Below are positions 36,857 through 46,728 of a stretch of 64,000 nucleotides of DNA, one piece after another; position 1 is the first letter of the stretch, and the number at the start of each line of letters is the position of its first letter. The position numbers and the translations under genes are program-made. The notes under the pieces are model-generated. The model saw only the letters and a program-made list of their open reading frames with translations. It was not told where the DNA came from and made no database searches. The DNA lies in contig JAUNAC010000002.1 of the NCBI GenBank assembly GCA_030527825.1, forward strand, positions 718,444-782,443, in the 5' to 3' direction. The stretch comes from Lautropia sp. (GTDB taxonomy: Bacteria > Pseudomonadota > Gammaproteobacteria > Burkholderiales > Burkholderiaceae_E).

Positions 36857-38293
36857 TCATCGGGCATGCCCCCGTTCACGGCTGCGCAGGGCATCCAGGC
36901 CGCTGCCGCGGCCAGACAGATCGGCTGCGCCACCACCATTCGCTGGCTGCGGCGTCTGTACACTGACCGGCGCCTGCTCAACCGCCTTGTCGGCGCGCTC
37001 GCCATGCAGCGTGGCCGGCCCGGGCGCCTGGGGTTTCCGGGAAGGCGGATTGCCTAGCAGACGCTCCAGAGGCAAGTAGACAAGGCTGCCGTTTTTCTGG
37101 GTATCCAGGTAGACTTTAGAGGTGCTCGACAGCACCTGCTGCATGGTCTCCAGATACATCCGCTCGCGCGTGACCTGGGGCGCGCGGGCATACTGCTCGT
37201 GAATCTGCTCAAAGCGCTGCGCATCCCCCTCTGCCTGGGCCGTCACGCGCGCCCGGTAGCCCTGCGCCTGCAGAACAATCCGGGCCGCCTCACCGCGGGC
37301 ACGCGGGATGACGTCATTGGCATAGGCTTGCCCCTCATTGATCAGACGCTGACGATCCTGATCCGCCTTGTTGGCATCTTCAAAAGCAGCCTGAACCTGC
37401 TCCGGCGGCTGGGCCTGCTGGATGGTGAAATCGACAATGCCAATTCCGAGCTTATAGCGATCAAGGATGGCCTGGCTGAGTTTCTGTGCATCCTCGGCCA
37501 CCTGGGCCTTGTCTTCGTACAAGACCTGGTCGGTGGTGCGCTGCCCCACAATTTCACGCATGGCAGATTCCGCCACCTGCCGGATCAAGGCTTCAGAGCC
37601 ACTGACCAGATTGTTCTGAAAGAGAAAATCGCCTGGATTATCGATCCGATATTGCACAGCATACTGCAGATCGACAATGCTTTGATCTCCGGTCAGGATC
37701 AATGACTCAGCGGGTACTTTGGCGCGCACCGAGTGGCGATAGCCCACTTCGATCTGGCGAAGCCGTGAGCGATCAATAATCTCATGCGTCTCGATCGGAT
37801 AGGGCAGATTCCACTGGATACCGGCTTCGTGAGTCAGGTAACGAAACTGGCCAAAACGCAGTACGGCAGCCGCCTGTCCTTCCTGCACAATATAGAAACC
37901 GCTGAGCAGCCAAAGCAGCGCTACGACCACGATCCCCAGGACAGCCATCACGACCATGGTTCGGCCAGCGGGTACGGGAGGGCGCCGACCGTGGCCACCC
38001 TGCCCGCCGGATCCTTGCCTGCGACCGAGGAGACGCTGAACCCGGTTGTTCAGCTCCTGCCAGAATTCATCGAGGTCGGGAGGTCCTTCTGGGGGACGCT
38101 GCTGGGGCAAACGGTCTGCCGGACGCTTCCCGGCGGCCGAGGGTTCATCAGACGATGGCACAATGCCGCCTCCACCAGCCTCAGGGATGGAAGGTGACTG
38201 TCCGGTGGGCTCCCGGGTGTCGGGTGCCGATGGCGTATGGCCCTGGCCGGATCCGCTGCTGCGGCCCCAGCCCGAATCATCAGGAGTGGACAT
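36857..38293 (-). CDS. hflK: HflK subunit of the HflKC membrane complex
   Basis: This 478-residue protein has a long Gly/Ser/Pro-rich cytoplasmic N-terminus (~130 residues) ending in DEFWQELNNRVQRLLG, which is the conserved HflK N-terminal motif, then one membrane helix (VVMAVLGIVVVALLWLLSGF) and the SPFH domain (VQEGQAAAVLRFGQF). The C-terminus is Gly/Arg-rich. The start is ATG 38293; the frame is open upstream without support. It acts with HflC on FtsH. Confidence 0.96.
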   Translation of the reverse strand: MSTPDDSGWGRSSGSGQGHTPSAPDTREPTGQSPSIPEAGGGGIVPSSDEPSAAGKRPADRLPQQRPPEGPPDLDEFWQELNNRVQRLLGRRQGSGGQGGHGRRPPVPAGRTMVVMAVLGIVVVALLWLLSGFYIVQEGQAAAVLRFGQFRYLTHEAGIQWNLPYPIETHEIIDRSRLRQIEVGYRHSVRAKVPAESLILTGDQSIVDLQYAVQYRIDNPGDFLFQNNLVSGSEALIRQVAESAMREIVGQRTTDQVLYEDKAQVAEDAQKLSQAILDRYKLGIGIVDFTIQQAQPPEQVQAAFEDANKADQDRQRLINEGQAYANDVIPRARGEAARIVLQAQGYRARVTAQAEGDAQRFEQIHEQYARAPQVTRERMYLETMQQVLSSTSKVYLDTQKNGSLVYLPLERLLGNPPSRKPQAPGPATLHGERADKAVEQAPVSVQTPQPANGGGAADLSGRGSGLDALRSRERGHAR

Positions 38294-38352
38294 GGTTTGA
38301 CTGCACGATGAGAAGGAGACAGAAGACGGCCACGCGACGCGTGATATCACGG

Positions 38353-39495
38353 TTAATGATCTGACGCCTGTGGATCGGGGGCATGGGAAAAGCTGTCGGC
38401 CATGGTGTCGACTCCATCGACAGCGTGAACACCAGCCGCCACACGCTGACGCAACAAGTCCCGCAAAGCATCAACGCCTGCACCGGTGACGGCACTCAGC
38501 GACAGGCCGGCGATCCTACCATAGCCATCCAGACGCACGCCTGGCGAGGTGCCCGTCTGATCGATCTTGTTGTAGACCATCAGCTGCTCAACATGGCCTG
38601 CACCAATCTCGGCGATGACTTGATTGACCGCTTCCACCTGACGGTCGCGATCCGGCGAGCCGGCATCGACAACATGCAGCAGCAGATCGGCTTCGGCCGT
38701 TTCCTCCAGTGTGGCCCGAAACGCGGCCACCAGACCATGCGGCAGATTGCGGATAAAGCCAACGGTGTCAGACAGAACCACCTCCAGGCCATCGCCCAGT
38801 CCCCAGCGGCGTGTCAAAGGATCAAGCGTGGCAAACAACTGATCAGCCGCCAGAGCACCGGCACGGGTCAGACGATTAAACAGGGTGGATTTCCCGGCAT
38901 TGGTGTAGCCGATCAGTGACACGCGCAGCGCATCACCCCGCTGTCTGGCCCGGCGGCGAGTGCGACGCTGGCGATCAACTTTCTGCAGACGCGTACGCAG
39001 GCGGCGAATCCGGTCATCCAGCATCCGGCGATCCAGCTCCAGCTGGGTTTCCCCGGGGCCGCCTCGCACACCAATACCGCCGCGCTGACGCTCCAGGTGC
39101 GACCACATCCGTACCAGTCGGGATGCCTGGTGCTGCAGTCGCGCCAGTTCTACCTGCAGCTTGCCTTCGGTGCTGCGTGCCCGTTGTGAAAAGATCTCGA
39201 TGATCAGCTCGGTCCGGTCAGCTACCTGCACCTTCCAGAGCCGTTCCAGGTTGCGCTGCTGAATGGCACTGATCGTGTGGTCAAAGACCACCAGGCCAAT
39301 GCGTTCCGCCAGCAACTGCGCGCCTATGCGCTCGGCTGCCCCCGAGCCCAGATACAGCGCCGGGTCAGGTCGGCCACGACGCAGGATTTCGCGGAACACA
39401 GGCGTCAGACCGGCAGACCGTGCCAGGGCATCCAGCTCATCCAGATCCTGGATCTGGAGGCGATCTCCCTGGGTGGCGACCGCAAGCAGCGCCAC
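38353..39495 (-). CDS. hflX: Ribosome-associated GTPase HflX
   Basis: HflX splits stalled or heat-damaged ribosomes. The N-terminal HflX domain has RPDPALYLGSGAAERI and LERLWKVQVADRTELI. The Gly-rich GGIGVRGGPGETQLELDRR precedes the G domain with GYTNAGKSTLFNRL, DTVGFIRNLPH and YNKIDQTG. No ATG begins the protein: GTG 39495 is the best start by position, without a ribosome site, and codons back to CTG 39552 are open and could be coding. Length is about 380 residues, shorter than E. coli HflX (426), mostly at the C-terminus. Confidence 0.95.
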   Translation of the reverse strand: MALLAVATQGDRLQIQDLDELDALARSAGLTPVFREILRRGRPDPALYLGSGAAERIGAQLLAERIGLVVFDHTISAIQQRNLERLWKVQVADRTELIIEIFSQRARSTEGKLQVELARLQHQASRLVRMWSHLERQRGGIGVRGGPGETQLELDRRMLDDRIRRLRTRLQKVDRQRRTRRRARQRGDALRVSLIGYTNAGKSTLFNRLTRAGALAADQLFATLDPLTRRWGLGDGLEVVLSDTVGFIRNLPHGLVAAFRATLEETAEADLLLHVVDAGSPDRDRQVEAVNQVIAEIGAGHVEQLMVYNKIDQTGTSPGVRLDGYGRIAGLSLSAVTGAGVDALRDLLRQRVAAGVHAVDGVDTMADSFSHAPDPQASDH

Positions 39496-39548
39496 CCGGG
39501 CCGGGTCGGGCGCCTGCGGATCCTTTTCGCGGGCGACGTACTGGTGTT

Positions 39549-39785
39549 TCAGTGGGCACCGCCTTCAGGCTGGAATTCAATGGCACGGCCAGGCACGACG
39601 GTAGAAATGGCGTGCTTGTAGACCATCTGGGTCACGGTGTTGCGCAGCAACACCACATATTGATCAAAGGATTCAATCTGACCCTGCAGTTTGATGCCGT
39701 TGACCAGATAGATAGAGACCGGTACATGCTCCTTGCGCAACTGGTTCAGAAATGGATCTTGTAATTGTTGGCCTTTGTTGCTCAT
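39549..39785 (-). CDS. hfq: RNA chaperone Hfq
   Basis: This 78-residue Sm-like protein matches Hfq throughout: [42 protein letters not shown] and [12 protein letters not shown] are the Sm1 and Sm2 regions. It anneals sRNAs to mRNAs. ATG 39785 is set by the family N-terminus [12 protein letters not shown]. The upstream in-frame codons are not conserved. The C-terminal tail is short. Confidence 0.98.
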   Translation of the reverse strand: MSNKGQQLQDPFLNQLRKEHVPVSIYLVNGIKLQGQIESFDQYVVLLRNTVTQMVYKHAISTVVPGRAIEFQPEGGAH

Positions 39786-39934
39786 GCTTGTTCTTTGGAA
39801 AGAGAGTTCTCGCGGCGCACTGGACACATCACGGACTGCAGCCCGGTCGCAGTCCATCAAGCTACCCCGCATGGCCGCACTTTACCTTATATGGGCATTT
39901 TACGCATTTCCCAGCCCTTCAAAATCCCTTCTGA

Positions 39935-41410
39935 CTAACGCCGGCCGCGTTCTGCGTAAGGATTTGTGCTGCTGCGAAACTCGATGCGCAGGGGAGTACC
40001 CTGCAGGGCCAGGCGTTCACGGAACCATCCCTCCAGGAAGCGTCGGTAGCTGTCGCTGATCCGGTCAAGCGAACTGCCGTGGATGACGATGACCGGTGGA
40101 TTCTGTCCCCCCTGGTGGGCGTAGCGCAATTTGGGGCGGAAAGGCCCATGGCGTGGCGGCTGCTGGTGAAGCACGGCGGCGTGCAGCATCCGGGTCAGCT
40201 TTGGGGTGGAGAGCTTGCGAACGGCTGCCGCCCGCGCCTCATCCACCGCCTTCATCAATTTGTCCAGCGCCCGGTGCTTCAATGCCGAAATGGTCAGCAA
40301 CGGAGCCCAATCCAGAAAGTACAACCGCTGGCGACACATCTGCAACACATCGCGCCGCTCTTCAGCCGGAACGGCATCCCACTTGTTGAGCGCGATGACG
40401 AGTGCCCTGCCCGCCTCCAGGATATAGCCAGCAATGGCGCTGTCCTGCTCGGAAACACCCTGCAGGGCATCGATCATCAGGACGGCCACGTTGCAGTCTT
40501 CAATGGCCTGCAAGGTCTTGACAACCGAAAATTTCTCAACCGTATCATGGACTTTGCCACGACGGCGCAGGCCGGCGGTATCGACCAGCTGATAGTCGCG
40601 CTGGCGGTAACGGAAATCGACCGTGATCGAATCGCGGGTTGTACCAGGCTGATCGAAAGCGATCAGACGCTCCTCGCCAAGCAAGGCATTGATGAGGGTG
40701 GATTTCCCCCCGTTAGGGCGGCCAACCACGGCCACCCGCACGGGCTTGCGTGCCCGCGCCTCATCGCGCTCACGGGCCTCATCCGGATGCCTCTCCTGCA
40801 CCGCCTCATCCTCGATGGACAGCTCGGATGCAGAAGGATCGTCTACAGGATCCACAGCGTCTGACGCATATGGGGTATCCTCGGTGGATGGAAGTGGTGG
40901 CTGGCGCGCGCGCCAGTCTGCCAGACAGCATTCCATCAGCGCATGAACACCATCACCATGTGTGGCTGAAATGGGCAACGGCATTCCCAGACCCAGCGCA
41001 TGAAATTCGGCCGCCGCCACCGCGCGGGCCATGCCTTCCGCCTTGTTCACGGCGAGAAACACCCGACGGGCCGTACGGCGCAGCTCTGCAGCGATTTCCT
41101 CATCGCGGGCCAGCAGCCCCTGACGGCCATCGACCACCAGCACCACAATATCAGCTTCGATAACGGCCTGCCGGGTCTGGCGCGCCATCTGGGCTGCCAC
41201 TCCCGTCGCCGCAACCGGCTCAAAGCCCCCGGTGTCGATCAGCACAACACGCTGCCCATCCAGCGTTGTCGAGCCATAGTGACGATCACGGGTCAAACCC
41301 GCAATGTTGGCCACTAGCGCATCCCGTGAACGGGTCAGGCGGTTGAAGAGCGTGGACTTGCCCACATTGGGCCGTCCCACCAGTGCAACAACCGGTACGG
41401 ATGCATTCAT
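39935..41410 (-). CDS. der: Double-GTPase ribosome assembly factor Der (EngA)
   Basis: This 491-residue protein has two tandem G domains: VALVGRPNVGKSTLFNRL with DTGGFEP, and VAVVGRPNGGKSTLINALLG with DTAGLRRRGK. A KH-like C-terminal domain ending in the TNPY segment follows. The linker between the G domains (about residues 175-225) is long and acidic. Der acts in 50S subunit assembly. It lies 3 bases after bamB. Confidence 0.98.
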   Translation of the reverse strand: MNASVPVVALVGRPNVGKSTLFNRLTRSRDALVANIAGLTRDRHYGSTTLDGQRVVLIDTGGFEPVAATGVAAQMARQTRQAVIEADIVVLVVDGRQGLLARDEEIAAELRRTARRVFLAVNKAEGMARAVAAAEFHALGLGMPLPISATHGDGVHALMECCLADWRARQPPLPSTEDTPYASDAVDPVDDPSASELSIEDEAVQERHPDEARERDEARARKPVRVAVVGRPNGGKSTLINALLGEERLIAFDQPGTTRDSITVDFRYRQRDYQLVDTAGLRRRGKVHDTVEKFSVVKTLQAIEDCNVAVLMIDALQGVSEQDSAIAGYILEAGRALVIALNKWDAVPAEERRDVLQMCRQRLYFLDWAPLLTISALKHRALDKLMKAVDEARAAAVRKLSTPKLTRMLHAAVLHQQPPRHGPFRPKLRYAHQGGQNPPVIVIHGSSLDRISDSYRRFLEGWFRERLALQGTPLRIEFRSSTNPYAERGRR

Positions 41411-41412
41411 GA

Positions 41413-42576
41413 TCAGTTCAGTGCAATGGCGGCGATAGTCCCATCCTGGGTCTGCACATAGGCGGCATCGCCGGCAGCCAGAGGGGGGGTAGCGAATGGC
41501 GAACCATCAATCTCGACACGGGCCAGCGTCTGCCCGTCATTCATCGACAGCATTGACAGGGTCCCGAAACGATCCCCGAACAGGAGACGACGGCCAGACA
41601 CAATGACAGGTGCGGTGAGCCCCCGGCGCACATAGCCATCCTGGCGCCAGACAGTACCCCCTCCCGGACGCAGCAACTGGATGACGTCCGAGGTGTCAAC
41701 GATGACCAGATCTTCGCCATGAGCAGCAATGCCACTGGTTGAGCTGAGATTGCGACTCCAGACCAGGTCCCCATCGGTGGTACTCACACAGGCCACACGC
41801 CCCTGATAGGCCACAGCGCACAGACTGGTACCCATGATGACCGGCGCACCCACAATGTCGATCAGGCGCTCCAGCTCGGTCGCCCCCAGCGAGGAAGCAA
41901 TGGTGACGTCCCAGCGGGGAACCCCAAAACGCAGATCCAGGGCTACCAGCCGGGCATTCGGCAGCCCCAGATAGACGGTATCGGCGTCCACGACCATGGG
42001 AGAGCTCTGCCAGAGGTTGAGCAGCGCCGACGGCGCCTTCCAGCTCCAGCGAATGGCGCCGTCGGAACGCTCCAACGCAAGGACCCGCCCCTCGATGGTA
42101 CGCACAAGCACAGCCGAATCAGTCAACACCGGTGCGGTGGCTACCTCGCTCTCCAGGCGCAGCTGCCAGCGCGGCTGTCCCTGGGAAGACAATCCCTGCA
42201 CCGTGCCATCGCGATCGACCAGCACAACCAGTTCACTGTCCGCTGCCAGTCCGGCAACGGCCCTGCCTGGGGCCTTGAAGGTCTGTCGGATCTGTCCATC
42301 ATGGGGAGAAAGCTGACGTACCTGTCCCTGCTGATCAACCACCCAGAGCGCGTCACCACTGAGCACGGGCTGAAATCCCACCAGCGCCTTCCCTCCATGG
42401 CTATCTTTCCAGCGCAGATGCATCCCCTTTTCAGGGCCTGGGCGCGGTACAGGATAAGGTGGCGGAGCAGCCGCATCCTCACCAAAGACAGAGCATCCTC
42501 CCAGGGGCAACAGGCAAACGCCCAGCGCCATGGGAACCAGCAGACGTCGACGGGCGGGTATGTGTGGTCTGCGCAT
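41413..42576 (-). CDS. bamB: Outer-membrane assembly lipoprotein BamB
   Basis: This 387-residue lipoprotein has a signal peptide ending in the lipobox LPLGGC (Cys28) and a PQQ-like beta-propeller, recognisable by repeats such as ALWVVDQQGQVRQLSP and RVACVSTTDGDLVWSR. BamB supports BamA in inserting outer-membrane beta-barrels. Its start overlaps the end of the preceding yfgM-like gene by one base. Confidence 0.95.
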   Translation of the reverse strand: MRRPHIPARRRLLVPMALGVCLLPLGGCSVFGEDAAAPPPYPVPRPGPEKGMHLRWKDSHGGKALVGFQPVLSGDALWVVDQQGQVRQLSPHDGQIRQTFKAPGRAVAGLAADSELVVLVDRDGTVQGLSSQGQPRWQLRLESEVATAPVLTDSAVLVRTIEGRVLALERSDGAIRWSWKAPSALLNLWQSSPMVVDADTVYLGLPNARLVALDLRFGVPRWDVTIASSLGATELERLIDIVGAPVIMGTSLCAVAYQGRVACVSTTDGDLVWSRNLSSTSGIAAHGEDLVIVDTSDVIQLLRPGGGTVWRQDGYVRRGLTAPVIVSGRRLLFGDRFGTLSMLSMNDGQTLARVEIDGSPFATPPLAAGDAAYVQTQDGTIAAIALN

Positions 42577-43217
42577 CAGTTTGTCACCGCATCAAGCTTG
42601 AACTGCACCAGCACGCGCAGGGGGGCCTGTGCAGGGAGCAGCTTCAATGCTTCCTGCCAGGCACTGCGCGCCTCGGCGGCCTTACCCTGGGCCGAGAGCA
42701 CATCGCCACGACGGTCGGCCACACTGCCGGCCATCGCCCCGGAGACAGGGCCCGTATTGCCTGAATCCAGAGCACGCAGGGCTTCATCATATTTTTTCTG
42801 GTCCAGCAGTATCCCGGCCAGACGCACACCGGCAATCGGTCTGAAACCCGGTTCACGGCTATTCTTCATGACTTCCTGCAAGGCTGCCGCCGCTTCATCG
42901 GCCTTACCCCCCTTCAGGAAAACGCTGGCAGCCCGCAACCCGGCCATTCCGGCATACACGCTGCTGTCGTCATGACGAACAATCGCGCTGTAGCGCTCAC
43001 GTACCTGATCGACCCGGTCTGCCTGCGCAGCAGACAGCAACCCGGCGTATTCGCGGGCGGCCTCCTGGGCCTGGCTGTCCTGATACCAGTTCCAGGCGCG
43101 CCAGCCTGCGAACGCCGCCAGCGCTATGATCGCCAGCCACATCAGGCGGTTGCCATTACGGGACCAGAATGCCTTCAGCTCCTCGATCTGTTCCTGGTCC
43201 TGGAGGTTGTATGCCAT
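42576..43217 (-). CDS. YfgM-like tetratricopeptide membrane protein
   Basis: This 213-residue protein has a short cytoplasmic start with QEQIEELKAFWSRNG, one membrane helix (LMWLAIIALAAFAGWRAWNWY) and a periplasmic TPR-like part (VDQVRERYSAIVRHD, DEAAAALQEVMKNS). It matches the YfgM family, an ancillary SecYEG-associated periplasmic chaperone partner. ATG 43217 has CAGGAA upstream. It lies between hisS and bamB, as is usual. Confidence 0.9.
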   Translation of the reverse strand: MAYNLQDQEQIEELKAFWSRNGNRLMWLAIIALAAFAGWRAWNWYQDSQAQEAAREYAGLLSAAQADRVDQVRERYSAIVRHDDSSVYAGMAGLRAASVFLKGGKADEAAAALQEVMKNSREPGFRPIAGVRLAGILLDQKKYDEALRALDSGNTGPVSGAMAGSVADRRGDVLSAQGKAAEARSAWQEALKLLPAQAPLRVLVQFKLDAVTN

Positions 43218-43231
43218 GACGTATTCCTGCC

Positions 43232-44548
43232 TCAATTCAAATCAGTGTCATCAGGCTGGCCCAGCAGGGCATGCCCAACCGTCTCGGGTGCCTGCGCCAG
43301 GCGGATACGGGTCTGCTGACCCGGCTGCCCGCCATCGGCCCCCCGCAGCCATTTCAGGGTGGCCTCGCCAGCCTTCAGCTCATCTTCGCCGATAACCAGC
43401 GCCAGTGCGGCGCCACTGGCCCCTGCCCGGCGAAATTGTGACTTGAAACTGCCCCCGCCAGCGTGCATGACCACGTTGATGCCCCGGGCCCGCAACGCTT
43501 CGGCGGTATGCAGGGCTGCAGCCATGGTCCCTTCACCGCTACTGACCAGGTAGACATCCGGTGGCTCCTCTTCACCCAGGCCACCGGCCTGTTCCACCAG
43601 GTCCAGCAGGCGCTCCACACCAATGGCGAATCCGCAGGCAGGCGCAGGCTTGCCGCCCAGCATCTCCACCAGCGTGTCATAACGCCCGCCTCCACATACA
43701 GTCGCCTGTGCACCAAGCCGGTCGGTCACCCATTCAAAAACCGTGCGGTTGTAGTAATCCAGCCCCCGGACCAGCCTGGGGTTGAGCGTAGCCGGCACGC
43801 CGAGGTTGGCCAGATAGCTTTGCAGCGTCTCGAAATGTGTACGGGATGGCGCCTCCAGATAGTCTATCAGGCGAGGCGCAGCATCAATCATCTCCTGCAT
43901 GGACGGATTCTTGCTATCAAGAATCCGCAGAGGGTTGGATGTCAGACGGCGCCGGGCCTCGCCATCCAGAAGGTCGATGTGGTTTTCGAAGTGGCGGATC
44001 AGGTCCTGGCGGTGCCGTGCCCGCTCCGCAGGGTCGCCAATCGAATTGATCTGCAGCTGCAGGCCGCTCAGGCCCAGGTCATCCCACAGGCGCTGGCCCA
44101 TGGCAATCACTTCGGCATCAATCTCCGGATCAGCATAGCCCAATGCTTCCACACCAACCTGATGAAACTGACGATAGCGCCCACGCTGGGGGCGCTCATG
44201 CCGGAACATGGGTCCCATATACCAGAGCCGACATGGGCCATCATAAAGCAGATTGTGCTCGATGACGGCGCGCACGACCCCTGCCGTTCCCTCCGGACGC
44301 AGCGTGAGATCCTCCTGGCTGAGCGTGTCGCGAAAGGAATACATTTCCTTTTCGACCACATCCGTCACCGCCCCCAGACCTCGGGTGAAAAGCTGGGTGC
44401 GCTCAACGATAGGCGTTCTGATCTGACGGTAACCGTACCCCTGTGCCCAGGAAGCGACGATTTCTTCAAAGCGCTGTCTACGGCCCGCAGCCTGTGGCAA
44501 GAGGTCATTCATGCCCTTGACGCCGTCCAATCTGTTGCCTGCTGCCAT
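43232..44548 (-). CDS. hisS: Histidine-tRNA ligase
   Basis: This class II synthetase shows motif 1 around KGMNDLLPQ, motif 2 in MGPMFRHERPQRGRYRQFHQ, the HisA motif LVRGLDYYNRTVFEW and the motif 3 region GGGRYDTLVEMLGG with GFAIGVERLL. The C-terminal anticodon domain is present. ATG 44548 gives 438 residues; a TTG 6 bases upstream is also in frame and closer to GGAGAA. It charges tRNA-His. Confidence 0.98.
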   Translation of the reverse strand: MAAGNRLDGVKGMNDLLPQAAGRRQRFEEIVASWAQGYGYRQIRTPIVERTQLFTRGLGAVTDVVEKEMYSFRDTLSQEDLTLRPEGTAGVVRAVIEHNLLYDGPCRLWYMGPMFRHERPQRGRYRQFHQVGVEALGYADPEIDAEVIAMGQRLWDDLGLSGLQLQINSIGDPAERARHRQDLIRHFENHIDLLDGEARRRLTSNPLRILDSKNPSMQEMIDAAPRLIDYLEAPSRTHFETLQSYLANLGVPATLNPRLVRGLDYYNRTVFEWVTDRLGAQATVCGGGRYDTLVEMLGGKPAPACGFAIGVERLLDLVEQAGGLGEEEPPDVYLVSSGEGTMAAALHTAEALRARGINVVMHAGGGSFKSQFRRAGASGAALALVIGEDELKAGEATLKWLRGADGGQPGQQTRIRLAQAPETVGHALLGQPDDTDLN

Positions 44549-44606
44549 ATTCAATGCTTCTCCATCTTGAAAGACCCGACTCGCCCCCCAAGCTCAGACA
44601 CACCAC

Positions 44607-44624
44607 GTCCTGACCCGTCAGGAC
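44607..44624. repeat. Inverted repeat upstream of hisS
   Basis: GTCCTGAC and GTCAGGAC form a perfect 8-bp stem around a 2-base spacer, 59 bases before the hisS start. It could be an operator or a leader structure. No matching regulator is known to me. Confidence 0.4.
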
Positions 44625-44666
44625 TGAAAATGTAAACAGCGCGGCAGGGCATACAGGCCGAGGCGC

Positions 44667-44681
44667 GCCGGTTAAACCGGC
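44667..44681. repeat. Palindrome in the ispG-hisS gap
   Basis: GCCGGTT-A-AACCGGC is a perfect 7-bp inverted repeat with a single central base. Together with the other repeat at 44607-44624 it makes this 220-base gap unusually structured. There is no T-run, so it is not a clear terminator for ispG. Confidence 0.4.
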
Positions 44682-44768
44682 ATTCTAGCCGAGAACAGGC
44701 CCGTATCTGCAGACAGATAACATCATCGCCCGAAAGCGATCAGAAACAGAGGCTGGCCGCCACAGGGC

Positions 44769-46091
44769 TCATTCGTCGCCGACGACAGCCACCTGCTGGG
44801 CGCCATAGCGGCGCTCCACGTAATTCTCGACAATTGTCTGGAATTCCTCGGCAATGCGATCCCCTTTCAGGGTGACGGTGCGCTCGCCATCAATGTAGAC
44901 CGGCGCCACCGGTGATTCATCCGCCCCGGGCAGCGATATGCCGATGTCAGCATGCTTGGACTCTCCCGGGCCATTCACGATGCAACCCATCACGGCCACA
45001 TTCATGTTTTCGACGCCCGGGTATCGCATGCTCCAGACCGGCATCTGCTCGCGCAGGTAACGCTGGATGCGGTCGGCCAGTTCCTGGAAGAAAGTGCTGC
45101 TGGTACGGCCACAACCCGGGCAGGCAACCACCATGGGTGCAAAGGAACGCAGCCCCAGCGATTGCAGGATCTCCTGCGCCACGACAACTTCCTTGCTCCG
45201 GTCGCCACCGGGTTCAGGAGTGAGCGAAATGCGGATCGTGTCGCCAATACCGCGTTGCAACAGTAATGAGAGTGCAGCGGATGACGCCACGATCCCCTTG
45301 CTCCCCATTCCTGCCTCGGTCAACCCCACATGCAGGGGATATTCGCAACGGCGGGCCAGCTCGGTATAGACCGCCACTACATCCTGTACATTGGAGACTT
45401 TAGCCGACAGCACGATAGCGTTACCGGGCAAACCAATGCGCTCAGCTTCCTCGGCACTTTCAATGGCCGAGGTGACCAAAGCCTCGCGCATGACGGCCTG
45501 GGCATCCCAGGGATTGGTGCGGGCCGAATTGGCATCCATCAGCCGCGCAAGTACCGCCTGATCAAGCGACCCCCAGTTCACCCCAATGCGGACCGGCTTG
45601 CCATAACGGCAGGCAATTTCGATCATCGCCCGGTAATTGTCATCACGGCGTGAACTGCTGCCGACATTACCGGGGTTGATGCGGTACTTGGACAGGGCCG
45701 CCGCACAGTCTGGAAAATCATGCAGCAGCTTGTGTCCGTTATAGTGAAAGTCCCCGACCAGGGGCACCTTGCAGCCCATCCGATCGAGCTGCTCCCGAAT
45801 GGCAGGCACTTCAGCGGCAGCCGCCGGGGTATTGACCGTAATCCGCACCAGCTCCGAACCGGCCTTGGCCAGTGTGCGGGTCTGGATGGCCGTCGCGATG
45901 GCCTCGGCCGTGTCCGTATTGGTCATGGACTGCACAACAACCGGCCCGTCGCTGCCAATCAGCACCCGGTTGTCTTCCCAGGACACCACCACCTGGCGGG
46001 TGCGTCGGCGCCGGCCGGGCCCCACCGGCATGGGTTCAGGGGCTATTGTGGAGGCCAGGGGCCGATCTTCACCTGCCTGTGCAGTCATCAT
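44769..46091 (-). CDS. ispG: 4-hydroxy-3-methylbut-2-enyl diphosphate synthase (GcpE)
   Basis: This 440-residue [4Fe-4S] enzyme catalyses the penultimate step of MEP-pathway isoprenoid synthesis. The N-terminal TIM-barrel part has [11 protein letters not shown] and [12 protein letters not shown]. The cluster ligands are in [14 protein letters not shown] and [15 protein letters not shown]. An N-terminal extension of ~25 residues (with RRRRTRQV) precedes the core; an ATG one codon after the first is equally possible. Its Fe-S cluster depends on the Isc system encoded at 4386-10490. Confidence 0.97.
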   Translation of the reverse strand: MMTAQAGEDRPLASTIAPEPMPVGPGRRRRTRQVVVSWEDNRVLIGSDGPVVVQSMTNTDTAEAIATAIQTRTLAKAGSELVRITVNTPAAAAEVPAIREQLDRMGCKVPLVGDFHYNGHKLLHDFPDCAAALSKYRINPGNVGSSSRRDDNYRAMIEIACRYGKPVRIGVNWGSLDQAVLARLMDANSARTNPWDAQAVMREALVTSAIESAEEAERIGLPGNAIVLSAKVSNVQDVVAVYTELARRCEYPLHVGLTEAGMGSKGIVASSAALSLLLQRGIGDTIRISLTPEPGGDRSKEVVVAQEILQSLGLRSFAPMVVACPGCGRTSSTFFQELADRIQRYLREQMPVWSMRYPGVENMNVAVMGCIVNGPGESKHADIGISLPGADESPVAPVYIDGERTVTLKGDRIAEEFQTIVENYVERRYGAQQVAVVGDE

Positions 46092-46103
46092 CCGATACAG
46101 TCA

Positions 46104-46727
46104 TCATTGCTTCGGGCCTGTCGCTGTAGCGGCAGGTGCCTGCTCCGCAGGCGCCCAGCTCCAGGTAACCGGTTCCGTGACCTTGCCTGAAGCCCGACGT
46201 GCGGCAGGCGATGATTCTACCGGCTTGCCAGTCGTCATGAAGTCATCCAGCCACTGCCGTGGTTGCCATTGAGTGCTGCCGCCCGAGCCAAACCAGAAAC
46301 CCAGGGCGAGAACAGCCAGCAGCCCCATCAGGCCCCAGAACCAGCGACTCGCCCGGCTCCGGGTTGCCGGCTCGTACTCAGCCCCCATATCCGCCTGCAG
46401 GGCGGCTTCGGAATAGCGCAACCGGATAGTCAGCGGTGCCGGCTCCGCATGCCCGCCGATACTCGCGAGCAGCGGCGTGACATCAACAGACAGTACTGCC
46501 CCGTAATTGCGCAATGCCGCCCGTACGAAGGCCCTGCCCGGAAGCTCCTCAAAACGCCCTTCCTCAAGAGCGGCGATCTGCCGGACCTGGAACTTCGTCA
46601 GACGGGCAACGTCCAGCCGACTCCAGCGCCGTGCCTCGCGGGCCTGCTGAAGATCAGCCGGCGCCGTCACACCGGGGAAGACGCCTTCGGTCGAAGCCAA
46701 GCCAGCCGTCAATTCAGCGGCCGGCAT
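46104..46727 (-). CDS. rodZ: RodZ-like helix-turn-helix membrane protein, short form
   Basis: This 207-residue protein has an N-terminal HTH of the RodZ type (LQQAREARRWSRLDVARLTKFQVRQIAALEEGRFEELPGRAFVRAALRNYG), a juxtamembrane region and one membrane helix (FWGLMGLLAVLALGFWFG at about 131-148). RodZ links MreB to the cell-wall machinery. Only ~55 periplasmic residues follow, Ala/Pro-rich, so the usual periplasmic beta-domain (DUF4115) is absent. It lies between pilW and ispG, the normal betaproteobacterial place. Confidence 0.88.
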   Translation of the reverse strand: MPAAELTAGLASTEGVFPGVTAPADLQQAREARRWSRLDVARLTKFQVRQIAALEEGRFEELPGRAFVRAALRNYGAVLSVDVTPLLASIGGHAEPAPLTIRLRYSEAALQADMGAEYEPATRSRASRWFWGLMGLLAVLALGFWFGSGGSTQWQPRQWLDDFMTTGKPVESSPAARRASGKVTEPVTWSWAPAEQAPAATATGPKQ

Positions 46728-46728
46728 A

